DNA from: CAZTDU01 sp964617355
GTDB taxonomy: Bacteria; Pseudomonadota; Gammaproteobacteria; Burkholderiales; SG8-39
NCBI GenBank assembly: GCA_964617355.1
Contig: CAZTXP010000146.1
Span: 6,371 to 70,370 of the forward strand
DNA length: 64,000 bases
Direction of reading: 5' to 3'
The notes beneath the pieces are model-generated. The model was given only the letters and a program-made list of their open reading frames with translations, was not told the DNA's origin and ran no database searches. Both the position numbers and the translations under genes were made by a program. Positions 1 through 8,535 of the stretch are shown piece after piece; position 1 is the first letter of the stretch; each line of letters begins with the position of its first letter.

Positions 1-121
1 CGGTCACCGCGTTCAGCATGCTGGCGGCGACCCGGTTGGCGAACTTCACGAGGCCGTCCCGGCCGACGATGAGCAGCGCGTCGCCGAGCTGGTCGAACAG
101 GTTCCTGATCGCAGGGCTCAC
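1..121 (-). CDS. PAS-domain signalling protein, N-terminus only
   Basis: The gene starts with GTG at 121 and runs leftward off the window, so only 40 codons are visible. The residues LFDQLGDALLIVGRDGLVKFAN have the pattern that opens a PAS sensor domain (FD..GDA..IVD..G.I.FAN). In this position PAS domains usually head sensor kinases or diguanylate cyclases. The gene is divergent from the HTH-receiver gene at 251, so it could be its cognate sensor. The output domain is outside the window, so the class of protein cannot be decided. Confidence 0.6.
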   Translation of the reverse strand, partial: MSPAIRNLFDQLGDALLIVGRDGLVKFANRVAASMLNAVT

Positions 122-250
122 GAAATCGACTTTTCGTCCGTTGTACGGATTGGGTATCGGCCTCGCGTCGCGAGGCCTTTAGCACTTTTGCTTTGTTTTG
201 CCGGATTTGCGCCGTTAAGAAGGCATGGCCCCGCGGAGGAAATCGCAAAA

Positions 251-904
251 ATGAACAATCTGACAGTGGAAACCGGTGCGAACGAGTCCTTGATGGATCC
301 CGAGGGCGAATTCCTCACCACCCGCGAGGCGGCCGAGCGGCTTGGCGTCGCCCTGCGCACGGCCCAGCTCTGGGTCGAGTCCGGGGCCTTGCCGGCCTGG
401 AAGACGGTCGGAGGCCACCGCCGCATTCCCGCCGCCGCGGTGGACGCGATGCGCGCTTCGCGCGTCGTCTCGCGACCGCGGCACGACGCGCCGCCGGAGC
501 CTTTCCGCCTGCTGGCGGTCGAGGACGACGCGATGATCCTGAAGCTCTTCCACCTGATGGTGTCGTCGTGGGAACTGCCGCTCGAACTCAAGCTCGCCCA
601 CGACGGCTTCGAGGCCCTGCCGCTGGTGGCCTCGTGGCGGCCGCACCTGCTGGTCACCGACCTCTTCATGCCGGGCATGGACGGTTTCCGCATGATCCGC
701 TCGCTGCGCGACAATCCGGACAACGCGGCGCTGGAGATCGTCGTCGTCAGCGGGCTGACAGCCGGCGAGATCGAGGAAAAGGGGGGGCTGCCCAAGGGCG
801 TGCTCCTGCTGCCCAAGCCGGTACCCTTCGAGAAGCTGGAAGCGCTGGTGCGCACCCGGCTCGCGGAGCGGGCCGGGCACGAGCCGATGCGCAAGTCCGC
901 CTGA
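251..904 (+). CDS. Response regulator with N-terminal excisionase-type HTH
   Basis: This is a 217-aa protein. Residues about 21-70 form an excisionase/MerR-like helix-turn-helix (FLTTREAAERLGVALRTAQLWVESG, then GGHRRIP, the wing typical of the family). Residues about 86-205 form a receiver domain: acidic pocket VEDDA, phospho-acceptor Asp in LLVTDLFMPGMDG, and the conserved Lys in LPKPV. The order is the reverse of most DNA-binding response regulators. The ATG at 251 is preceded by AGGA 10 nt upstream and is preferred over the in-frame start at 188. It is divergent from a PAS-domain gene, the likely signalling partner. Confidence 0.8.
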   Translation: MNNLTVETGANESLMDPEGEFLTTREAAERLGVALRTAQLWVESGALPAWKTVGGHRRIPAAAVDAMRASRVVSRPRHDAPPEPFRLLAVEDDAMILKLFHLMVSSWELPLELKLAHDGFEALPLVASWRPHLLVTDLFMPGMDGFRMIRSLRDNPDNAALEIVVVSGLTAGEIEEKGGLPKGVLLLPKPVPFEKLEALVRTRLAERAGHEPMRKSA

Positions 905-998
905 CCCCGGCAGGGGGGGCCGGCCCCGGGTGCCCGCGCAGGCGCGGCGGCCCGGAGGCTGGCAAAATCGCGCCTTCACGGCAGGGAGGCCGATGGGA

Positions 999-1346
999 AT
1001 GAAGGTCCGCATCTACGGGATCCCCAACTGCGACACCATGAAGAAGGCGTTCGCCTGGCTGGAGGCGAACGGCGTGGAGTACGACTTCCACGACTACAAG
1101 AAGGACGGGGTGCCCTCGGAGCGCCTCAAGTCATGGGCGTCGAAGGCGGGCTGGGAAAAGCTGTGCAATTCGCGCGGCCCGACGTGGCGCAAGATCCCCG
1201 ACGCCGAGAAGGTCGGGCTGGACGAGCAGAAGGCCCTGCGCCTGCTCGCCAAGTACCCGAGCGCGATCAAGCGCCCGGTGGCCGAGGCCGGCGTGCGCCT
1301 GCAGGTCGGCTTCGAGCCCGACGCCTTCGCGCGCCTGCTGAAGTAG
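999..1346 (+). CDS. ArsC/Spx-family (YffB-like) reductase
   Basis: A 115-aa thioredoxin-fold protein of the ArsC/Spx/YffB group. The N-terminus MKVRIYGIPNCDT carries the single active-site Cys of the family (IPNCDT), followed by WLEANGVEYDFHDYKKDG, the usual second strand and helix. KRPV near residue 90 is the conserved substrate-loop segment seen before the C-terminal helix. The ATG at 999 is chosen because AGGGAGG lies 9 nt upstream; the ATG at 993 would be too close. The physiological substrate of YffB-type proteins is not established; glutathione-dependent thiol reduction is the usual suggestion. It converges on the next gene with 3 bp between stops. Confidence 0.85.
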   Translation: MKVRIYGIPNCDTMKKAFAWLEANGVEYDFHDYKKDGVPSERLKSWASKAGWEKLCNSRGPTWRKIPDAEKVGLDEQKALRLLAKYPSAIKRPVAEAGVRLQVGFEPDAFARLLK

Positions 1347-1349
1347 CGC

Positions 1350-2741
1350 TCAGCCCCCGGCCGGTGGCGGCGGAGGCGCTTCGCCGCGCAATCGCGCGCG
1401 CACCAGCCTGATGTGCTGGCGCAGGTCGTACAGCTCGCTGGTGTAGGCGAGCGGCATCGGGATGCGCTCGACCTTGGCGTCGAGCCTGTCCACCCGCTGC
1501 AGCAGGTCCTCGCGGTCGGCGCCGTCGCGGCCGATGGCGTCCTCGATCTCGCGGATGTCGCGATACCAGCGGAACACCCGCGAGCGCACGCGGAAGGCGT
1601 AGAGCGGCGGCACCACGCGCGACAGCGGGATCAGCGCGGCGAGGATCGACACCAGCGCCACCCACATCCGGTCGACCAGGTTCGCGGCCCAGAACGGCAG
1701 GTAGCGCTGCAGCACCGGCGGCCCGGTGCGGTAGAAGCGCTCGGCTTCCGGCGACAGCGGGAACTCGCTCTGCCGGCTCGACGGGAACTGGCCGGCGCGC
1801 GCGATCCAGCCGGCGCTGCCGTGGACGCGCGCGGCGGCCTGCACGAGGAGTTGCTGCAGCGCCGGGTGGGTGTCCTCGCGCACCACGAGCGAGGTGGTTG
1901 CCGCGAGCAGCGGGATGTCGTGCGGCGGCACGTCTCGGCCGACGTCGGCGACGCCGCGCGGCAGGGTCACCGGGCTGAGGTACGCGCGACGCCGCGCATA
2001 GGCCTCGGCCTGCGGGAACTCGAACACGCGGATGCCGGGCGTCTGCAGCAGCATCTGCACCAGCGGCGACTCGGGCGCGGAGACGAGCACGATCGCGTCC
2101 TGCTGCCCTTCGAGCAGCGCGGCCACCGCGGGCGTGGGCTCGAGGCGGCTCCTGATCACCTCCTCGCGATCGACGAGGTTGTCGGCGAGGAGCCGCGTGA
2201 AGAGCCCCGGCGAGCCGCTGCCGCGCGCGCCGACGTTGACCTTCATGCCGCGGAACTGCGCGAGTTGCGCGAGCACCGGCTCCTTGCGCGCGGCCTTGGC
2301 CGCCTCCTCTCGGTAGAAGATCCACACCGGCTCGTAGAACAGGCTCCCCAGCGACACCAGCGGCAGCTCGGCAGCCTCCTGCTCCGGCGTCCTCGCCTGC
2401 GTGGACTCGCTCGAGCCGCCCTGCACGAACGCGGCGTCGACGTTCTCCTTGGCGTTGTGCAGCAGGCGCAGGTTCTCGCGCGCGCCGGGCGTGGCGCGCA
2501 GCTCGACCTCGATGCCGTGCTTCTTCAGCTCGGCCTTGTAGCGCGCGCCGAAGGCTGCGTAGGCGCTCTGGTCCGGGCCGGTGGCCAGCACCAGCCGCTT
2601 GGGCGGCGTGGGCCGCAGCGCGAAGTACGCGATCGCGAGCAGCACCAGCGCGAGCGCCACGAAGGGCCCGAGCGTGATGGCGAGGTCGCGCGCCGAGACG
2701 AGCGTGTTGCGAACGAGGTGGCGGACGCGGGGTGGGGCCAT
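1350..2741 (-). CDS. TAXI-family (TRAP-like) solute-binding protein, membrane-anchored
   Basis: A 463-aa protein. A single N-terminal membrane segment (about residues 20-42) precedes a periplasmic domain of the TAXI type: VLATGPDQSAYAAF, the loop NLRLL..KENVDAAFVQGG, then SLGSLFYEPVWIFYR and VNVGARGSGSPGLFTRLLADN, all characteristic family blocks. A second membrane segment sits near residue 370 (LVDRMWVALVSILAALIPL) and a short cytoplasmic tail follows. This two-anchor form differs from freely secreted TAXI receptors, and no TRAP membrane subunit is adjacent, so import function is uncertain. It is divergent from the ArfB-like gene with 42 bp between starts. Confidence 0.8.
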   Translation of the reverse strand: MAPPRVRHLVRNTLVSARDLAITLGPFVALALVLLAIAYFALRPTPPKRLVLATGPDQSAYAAFGARYKAELKKHGIEVELRATPGARENLRLLHNAKENVDAAFVQGGSSESTQARTPEQEAAELPLVSLGSLFYEPVWIFYREEAAKAARKEPVLAQLAQFRGMKVNVGARGSGSPGLFTRLLADNLVDREEVIRSRLEPTPAVAALLEGQQDAIVLVSAPESPLVQMLLQTPGIRVFEFPQAEAYARRRAYLSPVTLPRGVADVGRDVPPHDIPLLAATTSLVVREDTHPALQQLLVQAAARVHGSAGWIARAGQFPSSRQSEFPLSPEAERFYRTGPPVLQRYLPFWAANLVDRMWVALVSILAALIPLSRVVPPLYAFRVRSRVFRWYRDIREIEDAIGRDGADREDLLQRVDRLDAKVERIPMPLAYTSELYDLRQHIRLVRARLRGEAPPPPPAGG

Positions 2742-2783
2742 GCGGCGGGGGAGCGGCGATTGCGACGGGAGGATAATGCCCGA

Positions 2784-3191
2784 ATGCCGAGCCGCTGGAC
2801 CATCCCCGAGGACGAGTACGAACTCACCGCCGTGCGCGCCTCGGGCGCGGGCGGCCACCACGTCAACAAGGTCTCGAGCGCGGTGCACCTGCGCTTCGGC
2901 ATCGCCGGGTCGTCGCTGCCCGACGGCGTCAAGGCGCGGCTCGCGGCGCTGAAGGACCATCGCCTGACGGCGGATGGCTGCGTGGTGATCAAGGCCCAGG
3001 AACACCGCAGCCAGGACCTCAACCGCGCCGCCGCGGTGGCGCGCCTGCACGAGCTGGTGCGCTCGGTCTGGTCGGCGCCCCGCAAGCGCGTGCCGACCCG
3101 GCCCTCGCGGGCGGCGAAGGCGAAGCGGGTAGACACGAAGATACGGCGCGGGCGCGTCAAGGCGCTGCGGGGGCGAGTGGCGGGGGATTGA
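2784..3191 (+). CDS. arfB: ArfB/YaeJ-like peptidyl-tRNA hydrolase with altered GGQ motif
   Basis: A 135-aa protein matching the ArfB (YaeJ) class of codon-independent release factors: IPEDEY at the start, the catalytic loop, VNKVSSAVHLRF, then SQDLNRAAAVARL and a lysine/arginine-rich C-terminal tail of the kind that enters the empty mRNA channel. The normally invariant Gly-Gly-Gln reads Gly23-Gly24-His25 (codons GGC GGC CAC). Everything else in the loop is conserved. The Gln positions a water for ester hydrolysis, so activity is doubtful unless His substitutes or this is a base error. GGAGG lies 11 nt before the ATG. Confidence 0.85.
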   Translation: MPSRWTIPEDEYELTAVRASGAGGHHVNKVSSAVHLRFGIAGSSLPDGVKARLAALKDHRLTADGCVVIKAQEHRSQDLNRAAAVARLHELVRSVWSAPRKRVPTRPSRAAKAKRVDTKIRRGRVKALRGRVAGD

Positions 3192-3290
3192 CGCCGATCG
3201 TCGTCCGAGCAAAGTGCCGGACAGCCGGCAAAGACTTCGGCGCACGGAAGGAATACCCTAGTCGCCTGAAGGCCCGTCAGGGGGGGGCAC

Positions 3291-4619
3291 ATGCAGATCG
3301 TCGCGCGCTGGATCGGTTCCGGGTTCCTGTGCTTCGCCGCGTTGGCGCAGGCCGCGCCGGCAGACGACGTCCGCGCGCTGCTCGAGCAGGGGCGCTCCGC
3401 CGAGGCGTATGCCCTGGGCCAGAAGCACCCGGAAGAGCTCGGCAAGGCGGAGTTCGACTTCTACTACGGCATCGCCTCCACCGACAGCGGCCACGCGGGC
3501 GAGGGCGTGCTGGCGCTGGAGCGCTACGTGGTGCAGTTCCCCGACAACATCCGCGCGCGGCTCGAGCTCGCGCGCGCCTACTTCGTGCTCGGCGAGATGG
3601 TGCGGGCGCGCGAGGAGTTCGACAACGTCTCGCGCCGCAAGCCGCCGGCCGAGGTGCAGGCGACGATCGACCGTTTCATGGATTCGATCCGCGCCCAGGA
3701 GTCGCGCTACACGCCGACCGCGACCGCGTGGCTCGAGGCGGGCGGAGGCTACGACAGCAACGTCAACAGCGGCGTCGGCAACGGCATCATCGCGGTGCCG
3801 GCGCTGGGCGGCCTGCAGCTGCAGCTGGCGGCGGCGGGCGTGAAGAGCGGCAGCAGCTTCGGCTGGCTCGCCGGCGGCGCGCAGGGCTCGCTGCCGGTGG
3901 CGCCCGGCGTGGCGCTGCTGGGCGGCGTGCAGTTCGACGCCAAGTTCCAGTCGAATGCCTTCGATCGCCAGTTCGACCAGACCAACCTCGGCGCGTACGG
4001 CGGCGTGTCGGTGATCAAGGACCGCGACCTGTGGCGCGCGACCGCGTCGTACTCGACGCTGTCGGTCGACTACAACCGCTTCCGCAACGTCGGCGCGCTC
4101 GGCGGCGAGTGGCACCGGCAGGTGGACGAACTCAATACCGCGTCGGTGTTCGCGCAGTACGCGCGCATGGACTACCCGTCCAGCCCGGTGCGCGACTCCG
4201 ACTTCTTCGCCGTCGGCGCAGGCTGGCGGCGCGCGTTCACGCACCGGCTGCAGCCGGTGGTGCAGCTGCAGGGCCTCGTCGGCCGCGAGTAGAACGACGC
4301 CTCGCCCGGCCCGGTGCGCGACGACCTGAGCCGCAACCTCTACACGCTGCGGGCCGGCGTGAGCCTGACGCCGGCACCCGCCTGGGGCCTGTCGGCGGGC
4401 CTGAACTACACGCGCAGCGACTTCCGCGCCAACGACCCGCTGTTCGTGCAGACCCGGAAGGACGACTACTACGGCGTCGACGCCACGGTGTCGTACCGCT
4501 GGACCAAGGCGCTGCAGGTGCGCGGCGAGTTCACCTACTCCGACAACCGCTCCAACCTCGCGCTGTACAAGTACGACCGCGGCATGGTCGCGGTCAAAGT
4601 GCGCTACGACTTCCAGTGA
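3291..4619 (+). pseudogene. TPR plus outer-membrane beta-barrel (SLAM/DUF560-like) gene with in-frame amber stop
   Basis: Reading frame 3291-4619 is continuous except for TAG at 4290-4292 (GAG TAG AAC GAC). It would encode about 442 aa. A signal peptide ending AALAQA is followed by tetratricopeptide-like helices (about 25-130) and then alternating amphipathic strands (YDSNVNSG, FDAKFQSNAFDRQFDQTN, DYNRFRN). The C-terminus is KVRYDFQ, as in the SLAM-like porin family (DUF560). The stop cuts off the last 108 codons, which are the final barrel strands. Third-position GC stays high on both sides, so the break is recent: one substitution (for example TAC to TAG) or a sequencing error. The downstream FecR gene follows at 7 bp. 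Confidence 0.75.
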
Positions 4620-4626
4620 GGCCGCG

Positions 4627-6276
4627 ATGATCCGAACCGCGCTGCGCATCCTCGTCCTCGGCCTCGCCGCGCTGCCGGCGCTGGCGCAATCCCCGCAGCC
4701 CGCCGGCCGCGTGCTGCTCTCGGTGGGCGAGGTGGTCGCCGAGCGCGGCGGCCAGCGCGTGCCGCTGGCGCTGAACGCCCCGGTGTTCCAGGGCGACACG
4801 ATCCGGCTCGGCCCGTCGAGCAACGCCCAGGTACGCTTGAGCGACCAGTCGGTGGTCGCGCTGCGCGAGCGCACCGCGTTCCGCATCGACGAGTACAAGT
4901 TCGAGGGTGGCGAGGAAGGGCGCGGCATCTTCACGCTGCTCGCCGGCGGCATGCGCACCGTCACCGGCCTGATCGGCCGCGCGGTAGGGCAGCGCGGTAA
5001 CTACGCGGTGAACACCCCGACCTCCACCATCGGCATCCGGGGCACGCACTACACGCTGGTCCATTGCGACAACGACTGCAATGCGCCGAGCGCGAGCGCG
5101 CTGCTGGCGCAGGCGGGTGGCGGCACCGCGACCGACGCGCCGCTGCAGCTCGCGCAGGCGGGCGGCCCGGCGGTGGCGAACGGCACCTACGGCGGCGTCA
5201 CCGACGGCCGCATCAGCGCGGCGCCGAACCTGGCGCCGCAACTGGGCCGCGAGTTCGGGCACGACGAGTACTTCTTCGTCGCCAATGCGAATTCGGCGCC
5301 GCAGAGCCTGATCGCGCCGCCGAGCTTCCTGCACGACCGGCTCTCGGGCCAGTCGCGCACGCAGGGGCAGAAGGGCACCGAGTCCTCCGAGACGCTGGCG
5401 CAGGGCGGCATCAACGCCGAGAGCCGTCCCAATACCGTACCGGAGGGCCCGAAGCCGAGCACCTTCGTGGTGACCGAGCAGAAGACGCCGACGGGGACCA
5501 CGGCCGTGGTCTCTACCGTGCCGACGCACGGCGGCCTCGTCGCGTTCCGCGGGGCCGACGGCAGCATGTCCGGCGGCGGCGCATTCATCACGCCATCGAT
5601 GGTGTCGGTCAATACCTCCGGCAGCAACAAGTACGTGGCCTCGATCAACATCCCGGTCGGCACGCTGACCACGGAGAACCCGATCGCGGCGCCGGGGGCG
5701 GTGGGCACGCTGACGGGCAGCGTGACCGACCTGTTCATCGGTTCCTCGGTCGATATCCTGATGGGCCGCTGGACCTCGGGCAGCTTCACCGACGATACCG
5801 GGACCTCCTCGCTGCAGGGCGGGCTGCACTTCATCTACGGCCCCCTGACCCCGCCGGACACGATCGCGGCGAAGACCGGCACCTTCAACTTCTTCACCGT
5901 GGCCTCGACTACGCCGACGCATAGCACGCTGGGGACGGGGTCGGGCGGATTCGCCACCAGCCTGTCGATCAACTTCACCAACCGGACGGTTTCGATCCCT
6001 TCGGCGTCGCTCTCGTTCGGCTCGCAGTTCTGGTCGCTGCCGTCCATGAATGCGCCGATCCGGATCGTCTCGGGCGTGGGTGCTTCGTTCGATACGGGGA
6101 ACGTATCGGGCGGCAGCTGCAGCGGAGGCGGCTGCGCCGGCAACGTCACTTCGCAGGCGAGCGGCATATTCCTGGGCACCGCCGCGAGCCAGCACCTTGG
6201 CGTGGTCTTCGGCTCGACCAACAACGTCTTCCAGACGCTGCAGGGCGCGAAGGTCTACCAGTGCTCTGGCTGCTGA
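4627..6276 (+). CDS. FecR-domain exported protein
   Basis: A 549-aa protein with a signal peptide (ALPALAQS) and an N-terminal FecR domain (about 30-150): GRVLLSVGEVVAERGGQRV, GDTIRLGPSSNAQVRLSDQS and the closing TPTSTIGIRGTHY, the usual end of this domain. The rest is Gly/Ser/Thr-rich with no recognised domain and ends in CSGC, with other Cys-rich patches (GGSCSGGGCAG). FecR proteins of this secreted type often sit beside TPR/beta-barrel genes in Proteobacteria, as here. GAGG overlapping the preceding stop codon serves as ribosome site, so translation is probably coupled to the barrel gene and may suffer from its nonsense codon. Confidence 0.8.
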   Translation: MIRTALRILVLGLAALPALAQSPQPAGRVLLSVGEVVAERGGQRVPLALNAPVFQGDTIRLGPSSNAQVRLSDQSVVALRERTAFRIDEYKFEGGEEGRGIFTLLAGGMRTVTGLIGRAVGQRGNYAVNTPTSTIGIRGTHYTLVHCDNDCNAPSASALLAQAGGGTATDAPLQLAQAGGPAVANGTYGGVTDGRISAAPNLAPQLGREFGHDEYFFVANANSAPQSLIAPPSFLHDRLSGQSRTQGQKGTESSETLAQGGINAESRPNTVPEGPKPSTFVVTEQKTPTGTTAVVSTVPTHGGLVAFRGADGSMSGGGAFITPSMVSVNTSGSNKYVASINIPVGTLTTENPIAAPGAVGTLTGSVTDLFIGSSVDILMGRWTSGSFTDDTGTSSLQGGLHFIYGPLTPPDTIAAKTGTFNFFTVASTTPTHSTLGTGSGGFATSLSINFTNRTVSIPSASLSFGSQFWSLPSMNAPIRIVSGVGASFDTGNVSGGSCSGGGCAGNVTSQASGIFLGTAASQHLGVVFGSTNNVFQTLQGAKVYQCSGC

Positions 6277-6280
6277 CCTG

Positions 6281-7036
6281 CTAGGTCAACGTCTGCCCGC
6301 CGTCGACGGTCAGGGTCTGGCCGGTCATCCAGCTCGCGGCGTCGCTCGCGAGGAACAGCGCCACCGAGGCGATCTCCTCGGGGCGCCCGAAGCGGCCTGA
6401 GGGAATGCGCGCGAGCGTGCCCTCGTAGAGCTTCGGCTCCTCGCGCTTTCTCACGTCCCAGACGCCGCCCTCGAAGTAGATCGAGCCCGGCGCGATGCAG
6501 TTGACGCGGATGCCCTTCTTCGCCAGTGCCGCCGCCTGCGTCTGCGTGTACTGCACGAGCGCGGCCTTCACTGCGCCGTAGGGCGGCGTGCGCACCGACG
6601 GCCGCAGGCCCGCGATCGACGAGATGTGCACGATCGCGCCCTTCGAGTGCTCGAGGAAGGGCATCGCCGCGTGCGAGGCGCGCACCGGGGCCATCAGGTC
6701 GACCGCGACGCTCGAGGCCCAGTCGGCATCCGTGTCGCGATGGCCGAAGGCCGAGGCGTTGTTGACCAGCGCGTCGATGCCGCCGAGCGCCGCCGCGGCC
6801 TCCTGCACGTAGTGCGTGACCGCCGCGCCGTCACCGAGGTCGCAGCGCGCCGCGTGCACCTTGCCGCCCAGCGCTTCGAGCGCTGCGCGGGCCTCGGCGA
6901 GCGAGGCTTCGCCGCGGGCGCAGATCGACACCGAGGCGCCGGCGCTGGCGAAGGCCTTCGCGATCGCGAGGCCGATGCCGCGGCTGCCGCCGCAGACGAT
7001 GGCGCGGCGGCCCTTGAAGTCGAACGTGGCGTGCAT
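6281..7036 (-). CDS. SDR-family oxidoreductase
   Basis: A 251-aa classical short-chain dehydrogenase. The cofactor loop is GGSRGIG (residues about 16-22), followed by NNAS at the end of strand 4, catalytic Ser in HISSIAG and the YxxxK pair in PPYGAVKAAL, then the C-terminal signature TGQTLTVDGG. An Arg at the end of strand 2 (ICARGE) favours NADP(H). The closest classes are 3-oxoacyl-ACP reductase-like enzymes, but the substrate cannot be assigned. It lies 37 bp downstream of livF on the same strand, so it may be the last gene of the liv operon and act on the imported compound. Confidence 0.85.
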   Translation of the reverse strand: MHATFDFKGRRAIVCGGSRGIGLAIAKAFASAGASVSICARGEASLAEARAALEALGGKVHAARCDLGDGAAVTHYVQEAAAALGGIDALVNNASAFGHRDTDADWASSVAVDLMAPVRASHAAMPFLEHSKGAIVHISSIAGLRPSVRTPPYGAVKAALVQYTQTQAAALAKKGIRVNCIAPGSIYFEGGVWDVRKREEPKLYEGTLARIPSGRFGRPEEIASVALFLASDAASWMTGQTLTVDGGQTLT

Positions 7037-7073
7037 GGAACCTCCGTGGCGAAAGCCCGGAGTGTATGTCGCC

Positions 7074-7787
7074 TCAGGCCGGGGCGCGCGAAACGGCGAG
7101 CCAGCGCGCGAGCGCCTCGGGGTCGTCGCGCAGCGCGGCCGAGTCCGCCTCGTGCACCACCGCGCCGCGCTCGAGGATCGCCGCGCGGTCGGTCATGCCG
7201 AGCACCTTGCGCGCGTTCTGCTCGACGATGATCGCCGACAGGCCCTCGTCGCGCACGATGCGCCGGATCGCGGCGAGCAGCTCCTCGACGATGATCGGCG
7301 CGAGCCCCTCGAGCGGCTCGTCGAGCAGGATCACGCGCGGGTTCAGCACCAGTGCGCGGCCGACCGCGAGCATCTGCTGCTCGCCGCCGGAGAGGCGGTT
7401 GCCGAGGTTCGCGCGCCGCTCCTCGAGCCGCGGGAAGAGCTGGTACACGCGCGCCGGCGTCCACGGGCCGGGGCGCGCCACCGCGACGAGGTTCTCCTGC
7501 ACGGTGAGGCTGCGGAAGATGTTGCGCTCCTGCGGCACCCAGCCGATGCCGGCCTGCGCGCGATGTTCCGGCGCGAGGCGCGTGAGGTCGCGGCCCGCGA
7601 GGCGGATGCTGCCGCCGAGGTGGCGCGTGACGCCGACGATGGTATTGAGCAACGTCGTCTTGCCCATGCCGTTCCTGCCGAGCAGCGCCAGCGAGCGGCC
7701 TTCCTCGAGGACGAGCGAGACCTCGCGCAGCACCTGCGCCTCGCCGTAGCCGGCCGACACGCGATCGAGGGCGAGGATCTCAGGCAT
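7074..7787 (-). CDS. livF: Branched-chain amino acid-type ABC transporter ATPase LivF
   Basis: A 237-aa ATP-binding subunit. The Walker A motif GRNGMGKTTLL (about 36-46), signature LSGGEQQ, Walker B VILLDEP and H-loop are intact. The tail VLGMTDRAAILERG is LivF-like. Its start overlaps the end of livG by 8 bp. It pairs with LivG to energise the LivHM permease. HAAT-family importers of this layout also carry aromatic acids, urea or amides, so branched-chain amino acids are only the default guess. Confidence 0.92.
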   Translation of the reverse strand: MPEILALDRVSAGYGEAQVLREVSLVLEEGRSLALLGRNGMGKTTLLNTIVGVTRHLGGSIRLAGRDLTRLAPEHRAQAGIGWVPQERNIFRSLTVQENLVAVARPGPWTPARVYQLFPRLEERRANLGNRLSGGEQQMLAVGRALVLNPRVILLDEPLEGLAPIIVEELLAAIRRIVRDEGLSAIIVEQNARKVLGMTDRAAILERGAVVHEADSAALRDDPEALARWLAVSRAPA

Positions 7788-8535
7788 TCACCGGCTCCTC
7801 GCCGAGGTACACCGCCTTCACGCGCTCGTCGTGCGCGATCTCGGCCGGCGCCCCTTCCGCGAAGATCGTGCCGTTCACCAGCACCGTGATGCGCTCCGCG
7901 AAGCTGAACACGAGGTCCATGTCGTGCTCGATGAAGAGCACCGTGACCGAGCGCGGCAGCGCCGCGACCGCGCCGAGGATCTCGTGGCGCTCGTCCTCCG
8001 GCACGCCCGCGGCCGGCTCGTCGAGCAGCAGCACGCGCGGCTGGCAGACCGCGGCGAGCGCGATCTCGAGCAGCCGCTGCCGGCCGTAGGGCAGGCGCTC
8101 GGTCGGCTCGTGCATGACGTCGACGAGGTGGAAGCGCTCCAGCGCCTCGACGATCGAGTCGTCGACGTTCGAGCGGCTGCCGGCGACGCGCCACCAGTCG
8201 TGCCCGCGCCCCATGCGCTCGGACACCGCGAGGCCGATGGTCTCCAGCGGCGTCAGCGCGCCGAACAGCTGGTTGATCTGGAAGGTGCGCGCGAGGCCCT
8301 TGCGCACGCGACGGTGCGGCGCGAGGTTCGTGATGTCCTCGCCGTCGAGCAGCACCGCGCCGGCATCGGGTACCAGCACGCCGGTGAGCAGGTTGATCAG
8401 CGTGGTCTTGCCGGCGCCGTTCGGCCCGATCAGCGCGTGGCGCGCCCCGCGCGCGATGGCGAGCGAGACGCCGCTGGTGGCCGCGATGCCGCCGAAGCGC
8501 TTCTCCAGCCCGCGGGTCTCGAGCGCGAGGCTCAT
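7780..8535 (-). CDS. livG: ABC transporter ATPase LivG
   Basis: A 251-aa ATP-binding subunit. Walker A is GPNGAGKTTL; the signature region reads LPYGRQRLLEIALA, the variant normal for LivG; Walker B is VLLLDEPAAGV. The insert after Walker B (EDERHEILGAV) and the H-loop HDMDLVFSF also fit LivG. ATG overlaps the livM stop as ATGA, indicating translational coupling. Confidence 0.92.
   Translation of the reverse strand: MSLALETRGLEKRFGGIAATSGVSLAIARGARHALIGPNGAGKTTLINLLTGVLVPDAGAVLLDGEDITNLAPHRRVRKGLARTFQINQLFGALTPLETIGLAVSERMGRGHDWWRVAGSRSNVDDSIVEALERFHLVDVMHEPTERLPYGRQRLLEIALAAVCQPRVLLLDEPAAGVPEDERHEILGAVAALPRSVTVLFIEHDMDLVFSFAERITVLVNGTIFAEGAPAEIAHDERVKAVYLGEEPVNA

Noticed and set aside
1350..3191. 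Very long open frames on both strands over the TAXI gene and elsewhere (for example 1413-3191 plus, 3258-4964 minus, 14540-16840 minus)
   Set aside because: These are GC-driven shadow frames with Arg/Ala/Pro/His-rich translations lacking motifs. Only the parts with family motifs are kept.
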